Below, piece by piece: positions 59,830 through 64,000 of a stretch of 64,000 bases of DNA; within the stretch, counting starts at the first letter, position 1; every line of letters starts with the position of its first letter. The translations under genes and the position numbers were made by a program. The stretch comes from Rhodococcus sp. 14-2470-1b (GTDB lineage Bacteria; Actinomycetota; Actinomycetes; Mycobacteriales; Mycobacteriaceae), in NCBI RefSeq assembly GCF_002259415.1, contig NZ_NPFY01000025.1, forward strand, positions 112,539 to 176,538, given 5' to 3'. Under the pieces are notes generated by a model. The model was given only the letters and a program-made list of their open reading frames with translations, did no database searches and was not told where the DNA came from.

Positions 59830-60584
59830 GCCAAAGCCTGTCCCGAGCGTTGACCATCCTCGGCCTCCTGGGGGAGGAGACGAGGTCGCTCGACCAGCTC
59901 GCCCGAGAACTGGACGTGCACAAGACAACCGTGCTGCGACTGCTGCGCACCATGGAGTCGGACCGCTTCGTCCAGCACGACGCCGACCACCGATACGTGC
60001 TCGGGTCACGATTCTTCGAACTCGCCAACCGCGCACTCGAACAGCGGGATGTGCGCACGGTAGCGAGGCCGCACCTCGCTGCGCTCAACGCCGCAACCGG
60101 ACAGACGATCCACCTGGCAACCCTCGAGGGTGGCGAGGCGGTGTACATCGACAAATTCGATGCGACGCAGAGCGTCCGGATGTACTCGCGTATCGGAAGA
60201 CCCGCCCCGTTGCACTGCACGGCCGTGGGAAAGGTGCTGGTCTCCGCACTCCCACGTGCCGAGCAGCGGCAGATCGCGCAACGCATCGAGTACGTGCGGT
60301 TCACCGACCGAACCATAGATTCCGCCGAGCGGTACCTCGCTGAACTGGACCTCGTAGCCGAGCAGGGCTACGCCGAGGACCACGAGGAACACGAGACGTT
60401 CGTCAACTGCGTGGGTGTACCGATCCTCGACGGCACCGGACGAACCGTTGCGGCGGTGTCGATGTCGGTACCGGACATGCTCCTCGACCACGGACAAGTC
60501 CTGGGGAAATTACCCGAAATTCTGGCTGTCGCCGAAGCTATTTCAGCGGACCTCGGTTGGAAGCCGTCCGAGAAGACCTCGTAA
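59826..60584 (+). CDS. IclR-family transcriptional regulator (KdgR-like)
   Basis: 252 aa. Winged helix SLSRALTILGLLGEETRSLD, QLARELDVHKTTVLRLLRTM, RYVLGSRFFELANRALEQRD; effector domain TGQTIHLATLEGGEAVYIDK, YSRIGRPAPLHCTAVGKVLV, LDLVAEQGYAEDHEEHETFV, and NCVGVPILDGTGRTVAAVSM with the conserved Cys. Family members such as KdgR respond to 2-keto-3-deoxygluconate. Encoded between the kinase and ridA, it probably controls both divergent operons through the site at 58738. Confidence 0.88.
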   Translation: MSQSLSRALTILGLLGEETRSLDQLARELDVHKTTVLRLLRTMESDRFVQHDADHRYVLGSRFFELANRALEQRDVRTVARPHLAALNAATGQTIHLATLEGGEAVYIDKFDATQSVRMYSRIGRPAPLHCTAVGKVLVSALPRAEQRQIAQRIEYVRFTDRTIDSAERYLAELDLVAEQGYAEDHEEHETFVNCVGVPILDGTGRTVAAVSMSVPDMLLDHGQVLGKLPEILAVAEAISADLGWKPSEKTS

Positions 60585-60596
60585 GAAAGGAAAGTA

Positions 60597-60998
60597 ATGA
60601 GCGAAAAGATCGCAGTTCGAACCGATGGGGCACCGGCACCCGCGCACACGTTTTCCCAGGGGGTGCGCAAGGGTCCGTTCGTGCAGGTCTCCGGCCAGGG
60701 ACCGGTCGATCCGAAGACCAGTGAGTACCTGTACCCGGGCGACGTCGCCGCCCAGACCACGAGAACACTCGAGAACGTGCGTGCGATCGTCGAAGCGAGC
60801 GGTGCGACCTTCGACGACGTCGTCATGCTCCGCGTGTACCTCACCAAGCGCGAGGACTTCGCCGTCATGAACGACGCGTACGGCGAGTTCGTCCAGAAGT
60901 ACACCAGCGGGGATGTTCTGCCCAGCCGCACAACAGTATTCACTGGTCTGCCCCGTGAAGAAATGCTCGTCGAGATCGACGCCGTCGCGATTGTCTGA
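60597..60998 (+). CDS. ridA: RidA-family enamine/imine deaminase
   Basis: 133 aa: PAPAHTFSQGVRKGPFVQVS, GQGPVDPKTSEYLYPGDVAA, QTTRTLENVRAIVEASGATF, VVMLRVYLTKREDFAVMNDA, PSRTTVFTGLPREEMLVEID with the catalytic Arg of the PSRT motif and the late Glu. RidA hydrolyses reactive 2-aminoacrylate/enamine products made by PLP ammonia-lyases, which fits the DSD1-like enzyme in this cluster. AAGGAAAG lies before the ATG; it is 12 bp after the IclR stop. A hairpin follows. Confidence 0.9.
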   Translation: MSEKIAVRTDGAPAPAHTFSQGVRKGPFVQVSGQGPVDPKTSEYLYPGDVAAQTTRTLENVRAIVEASGATFDDVVMLRVYLTKREDFAVMNDAYGEFVQKYTSGDVLPSRTTVFTGLPREEMLVEIDAVAIV

Positions 60999-61010
60999 TA
61001 TCAGGTCCGA

Positions 61011-61049
61011 CGACCGGCCGGGCTCCTTTCGTGGAAGCACGGCCGGTCG
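61011..61049. terminator. Hairpin between convergent ridA and TY-Chap-like genes
   Basis: CGACCGGCCG at 61011-61020 pairs with CGGCCGGTCG at 61040-61049 around a 19-nt loop, 13 bp past the ridA stop and 18 bp before the stop of the leftward gene. Confidence 0.55.
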
Positions 61050-61066
61050 ACGGAGGCCCGGCGGGC

Positions 61067-62191
61067 TCAGGCGTTGTCGAGATTTTTGATCGCTACCAGA
61101 GCGCTCCGAAGTGCCCGGACAACTCGGTCCCACGGAACCGCCTCCAGAGCGCACTCCTCGGCCGCCCCGGAGTCTCCACGAAGCATGGCTTCCTGTGCGT
61201 ACTCGCGCCACGATTCGGCTTGTTCGGCGCAGAACGTCTCGAAACGTCCGATCCTCGTGCGGTCAGGTCCACAGACGGACAAAATGTCGTCGGCGTCGAC
61301 CTCGCCACCGGACTCCGCATCCATCTCCAGCAACGTCATCAGTTCTGCCGGAAGTTCCTCGTCGCTGGGGTCCGCGGACCCGTCGCTTCGATCGGTCGTG
61401 TCGAGGGCGGGAACAACACCCCCGATGTGATCGGCGAACTCCTCGTCGACCGTCGCCGCGAATGTCGCAAGGCGGCCTGCGGCATTCACCACGTGCTGTG
61501 GGACGAACGGATCGGCGTCGATCGTGCACGCGACATGGACACGGTCCTCGACCAACAGGAACTTCAGCCGCGGGTGCCGGCGATTGAGATCCGCGACGAC
61601 CTCCGCAGCCCGTGTTCGCCCGGCAATACGCTCGACGACGAGCGCATGAATGCGGATCTCGTCTACGCCCGCAGCAGTGACGTATGCGATGACCGGCCCG
61701 ATGGCGATGCTGACGACTCCGTCGGGCGTGACCGACACCCGATCCCCGAAGGTCTCCAGCAACGGACCCGCCACGTCCGGGGGACAGGCCGACTCGTCGG
61801 GCATCGGTGCAGTCGGTGCCTTCGCCCCAGGCCGGAAGAGGAACGAGGGATGCGGGATGTTCCACGCGCATCGGATCTGCTCGACGACCGTCGAACACAA
61901 CCGGTCGACCCACGCTGCGCAGTCCTCGACGACGAAGATTCCGTCGGCCTCGGCCGGCTGCCACGGAGGCGGGGGAGAACCGAGCCCCGACGACGCACAC
62001 ACGAGCGTCCCCTCGCGCGTCAGGCGAAACAGCATTGCTCGCCGCGGTGAGCCCTCGGGCTCGAAATCGGGAGATATCGACAGCTCCGCACCTGGTTCCA
62101 GCGACGCCAGGTGGTCAGCCAACTCGGTCGTGAACGTCGTCCAGTCGGACTGCGTTGCAGCGTCAAGGTCAAGGCCGTTGTGCTTCGGCAT
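61067..62191 (-). CDS. YbjN/type III chaperone-like (TY-Chap) multidomain protein
   Basis: 374 aa. N-terminal region ends in QIRCAWNIPHPSFLFRPG, sharing the W-N-x-P-H-P-S-F-L motif with the protein at 23592-24467. The middle (AALVVERIAGRTRAAEVVAD-like: IRIHALVVERIAGRTRAAEV, LNRRHPRLKFLLVEDRVHVA, VVNAAGRLATFAATVDEEFA) looks like a YbjN/CesT-type fold; the C-terminus FCAEQAESWREYAQEAMLRG is helical. Assignment to actinobacterial TY-Chap proteins is from memory. ATG at 62191 has GGGAGAAG just upstream. Cytoplasmic, role unknown. Confidence 0.6.
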   Translation of the reverse strand: MPKHNGLDLDAATQSDWTTFTTELADHLASLEPGAELSISPDFEPEGSPRRAMLFRLTREGTLVCASSGLGSPPPPWQPAEADGIFVVEDCAAWVDRLCSTVVEQIRCAWNIPHPSFLFRPGAKAPTAPMPDESACPPDVAGPLLETFGDRVSVTPDGVVSIAIGPVIAYVTAAGVDEIRIHALVVERIAGRTRAAEVVADLNRRHPRLKFLLVEDRVHVACTIDADPFVPQHVVNAAGRLATFAATVDEEFADHIGGVVPALDTTDRSDGSADPSDEELPAELMTLLEMDAESGGEVDADDILSVCGPDRTRIGRFETFCAEQAESWREYAQEAMLRGDSGAAEECALEAVPWDRVVRALRSALVAIKNLDNA

Positions 62192-62264
62192 ACTTCTCCC
62201 CGTTCCAGCGAACTTCGAACATTCGATCGAACAGAAGTTATCGCGGGGTACCGACAAGGATCGG

Positions 62265-63422
62265 TCAGCGGCGCCTGTCCGCCCGGACGACCGTCGCCGG
62301 AACGAGCAATTCGGCGGACGTCAGCGATCCATGGTGCCCCTCGAGAGCCGACGCGTTCGCCTCCGCCTGGGTTCTCACCACGGCTGATTCGTCCTGCGCG
62401 AGGGCCAGCACGTCTCCGATTCGTTCGGCGACCTCGACGGATACCGTCGAACCGAACCAGCCTCGTGACACCGCATCTTCACGGGTGACGACGAGGAAGT
62501 GCTCCCCGAGTATCTCCTTCCATGTTGCCTGCACGTCGACGCTGCTTCCTGGCCGTGTGTAGAGGTAGCGCATCCGAGGCTCCCCGCCCAGGAGCCTGAC
62601 GCCATCTCGCAGCTCCGGGGTCGAGTCGTAATCGAACCGCCGGTCGATCTGGACCATTCCGTGGTCGGCGACGACGATCAGCGCGCCGTCGGGCGGGAGA
62701 CCATCGGCGATCGATTCGGCGAGCAGGTCGACGTGACGAAGATGCAGGCGCCACGCGTGCGATTTCGGCCCCCGGACATGACCTACCAGGTCGAGGTCGC
62801 CGTGATAGGCGTAGACCAACGTCGGGCCGGGAGCATCGAGCACGTCGAGTGTTCCTGCCGCGAGATCGGCAAGGGAGACCGAGTTGCGAAACTCGGCTCC
62901 GCGAAGAGAAGCGCGTGTCAATCCGGAACCTGCCTGCATGGACGGACCTACGTGCACAACGCGGACGCCGACGTCACGCGCACGCTCGAACGCCGTCGGT
63001 GTCGGTTGGAAGTGCTCCGGAACCACATCAGTCGGTAACTCCTCGGACGCGGACGTCCCGTGAAGTTTCCACTGAAGACTGTTCATGAGGCGCTTGTGGC
63101 CTGGAAGCGCGACGAGATATCCGACGACACCGTGCTCTCCGGGAGTGAGCCCTGTGCCCAGCGAGCTGAGACTCGTCGCCGTCGTACTCGGAAAACCCGC
63201 GGTGATCGATCGAGTGGTGTGCGCGGTGAGGAAGGGAGCGTCTTCCGGATGGTCGGCAAGTTGCTCGCTGCCGAGTCCGTCGACCATCAGGACACACGCT
63301 CGTCGGACACCGTGGAGATTGAGACCGAGTCTGTCGGCAGACGAATTGCCCGTCAGATGAGCCACCACGGACGGCACCACATCGGACAGGGCCCCGGTTC
63401 CATAGCGCGGTGAAAACAGCAT
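62265..63422 (-). CDS. Alkaline-phosphatase-superfamily nucleotide pyrophosphatase/phosphodiesterase
   Basis: 385 aa from ATG at 63422; a TTG at 63479 would add 19 residues and no strong ribosome-binding site decides between them. Metal-site features: CVLMVDGLGSEQLADHP (first Asp), AGFPSTTATSLSSLGTGLTP (nucleophile Thr/Ser region), HGVVGY, YAYHGDLDLVGHVRGPKSHA (Asp/His pair), and LIVVADHGMVQIDRRFDYD (Asp-His-Gly). No signal peptide or membrane anchor. Predicted hydrolase of a phosphodiester or pyrophosphate bond; substrate unknown. Divergent from the rrn leader. Confidence 0.85.
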   Translation of the reverse strand: MLFSPRYGTGALSDVVPSVVAHLTGNSSADRLGLNLHGVRRACVLMVDGLGSEQLADHPEDAPFLTAHTTRSITAGFPSTTATSLSSLGTGLTPGEHGVVGYLVALPGHKRLMNSLQWKLHGTSASEELPTDVVPEHFQPTPTAFERARDVGVRVVHVGPSMQAGSGLTRASLRGAEFRNSVSLADLAAGTLDVLDAPGPTLVYAYHGDLDLVGHVRGPKSHAWRLHLRHVDLLAESIADGLPPDGALIVVADHGMVQIDRRFDYDSTPELRDGVRLLGGEPRMRYLYTRPGSSVDVQATWKEILGEHFLVVTREDAVSRGWFGSTVSVEVAERIGDVLALAQDESAVVRTQAEANASALEGHHGSLTSAELLVPATVVRADRRR

Positions 63423-63906
63423 GACGCAACCGTATGCGCCGGAGCGGCACCGCGCAGCCTCTGTTGTTAACTCGTCCAAGCGCCTGACCAGGCGATTTGC
63501 GAAGGAGTTCTTCTTGGCGTAACTTTTGTCGAGTCAGAGCGACACGGACACCGACCCGGACCGAAAGGTGCGGGACACGAGGTTGGACGCAGATCGAACT
63601 GGCAGCCCCTTACGAGGTAAGAGTTTACTCCGTGAGGGACATGAGCGTGTAAGCCCCGAAGTAGAAGCGCAAGCGGATACGACGGTGTGTGCGTGTTCTT
63701 TGAGAACTCAACAGTGTGTCGATGAATGTCAGTGCCGAATGTTTTAGGCGCTCATGCTTTTTAGTGTGGGTGTGTCGGCTGCGGTCCTTCTTCCCGTCGG
63801 ATTGTGGTTGACGAAAATTTAGTGCTAGTTGAGTTTTTTTGCTAGTGATTTGGACTTGATGTCATTTGACTGATTCACGATCTTCGGATTGTTGTTTCTA
63901 GAGTCT
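63423..63906 (+). promoter_or_regulatory. rRNA operon promoter and leader
   Basis: 484 bp without a protein gene, directly before 16S rRNA. A candidate promoter is TTGCGA (63497-63502), 17 bp, TAACTT (63520-63525). The element TGTTCTTTGAGAACTCAACA (63694-63713) followed by GTGTG is the usual boxA-containing antitermination leader of Nocardiales rrn operons. The last ~150 bp before 16S are T-rich, as expected for the RNase III processing region. Confidence 0.7.
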
Positions 63907-64000
63907 TTTACGGAGAGTTTGATCCTGGCTCAGGACGAACGCTGGCGGCGTGCTTAACACATGCAAGTCGAGCGGTAAGGCCTTTCGGGGTACACGAGCG
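63907..64000 (+). rRNA. rrs: 16S ribosomal RNA, 5' end (partial)
   Basis: AGAGTTTGATCCTGGCTCAG, the universal 16S 5' sequence (E. coli position 8 onward), begins at 63914, placing nucleotide 1 near 63907. The following GACGAACGCTGGCGGCG and GCTTAACACATGCAAGTCG are conserved. The V1 stretch GGTAAGGCCTTTCGGGGTAC resembles R. fascians-group Rhodococcus. The gene continues past the right edge. Confidence 0.97.

Overview
This window is high-GC actinobacterial chromosome, most likely from a Rhodococcus of the R. fascians (Rhodococcoides) type. The clearest marker is the first ~94 nt of a 16S rRNA gene at the right end, which reads like that group. Frequent GTG and TTG starts, ATGA/GTGA stop-start overlaps, AdpA-free simple operons, a DtxR/IdeR-type iron box and glutathione-free aromatic catabolism context also fit. 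There are no insertion sequences, CRISPR arrays, tRNAs or phage genes; it is a metabolic and housekeeping segment with several compact catabolic islands.

Layout. 0-3 kb: a partial membrane protein, an unknown 374-aa protein and a dicarboxylate/amino-acid symporter. 3.2-10.7 kb: a leftward catabolic operon (SDR, FAD-dependent dehydrogenase, MHS-type transporter, SDR, and probably an FAD aromatic monooxygenase and a VOC protein) with a divergent IclR regulator. A two-part operator (GTGCGATAA-type) stands in front of this operon and, in the same arrangement, in front of a SnoaL-like gene at 14.5 kb. 10.7-14.5 kb: homogentisate catabolism (fumarylacetoacetase, an unknown conserved protein, homogentisate 1,2-dioxygenase, MarR regulator). 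15-23.6 kb: recC-recB-recD, translationally coupled. 23.6-33.1 kb: a YbjN/TY-chaperone-like gene, then a leftward operon of an enlarged GltB-like protein, a CysJ/P450-reductase-like diflavin reductase and an HmuS/ChuS-type haem protein, with a DtxR/IdeR-like box upstream. 33-38.5 kb: DUF2079 membrane protein, a small alarmone synthetase with an added C-terminal OB-like domain, an ECF sigma factor with SnoaL tail, VOC protein, SDR and a chorismate mutase.

38.9-51.1 kb: an acid-sugar regulon. Leftward: oligopeptide-type ABC permeases and ATPases, aldo/keto reductase, HpcH/HpaI aldolase. Rightward: Tat/lipoprotein substrate-binding protein, a cytoplasmic BNR/sialidase-like protein, SDR, DUF1537 four-carbon acid-sugar kinase, PdxA2-type dehydrogenase and DeoR regulator. 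A TGCGC-N5-GCGCA operator occurs in both key intergenic regions. 51.2-53.8 kb: FAD reductase, a truncated keto-acid decarboxylase remnant and an unknown protein. 53.8-61 kb: GntP permease, KDPG aldolase, N-acyl-D-amino-acid deacylase and DSD1/D-threonine-aldolase-like PLP enzyme (leftward), divergent from PfkB kinase, IclR and RidA. Together these fit oxidation-route catabolism of N-acetyl-D-glucosaminate via D-glucosaminate, 2-keto-3-deoxygluconate and its 6-phosphate. 61-64 kb: a second YbjN/TY-chaperone-like protein, an alkaline-phosphatase-superfamily phosphodiesterase, and the rrn leader with the start of 16S rRNA.

The most interesting items are the iron-box GltB/diflavin/HmuS operon, the glucosaminate-type cluster, the sialidase-like protein inside a DUF1537/PdxA2 regulon, and the alarmone-synthetase fusion. 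All function calls come from reading motifs and neighbourhoods; no database search was possible.
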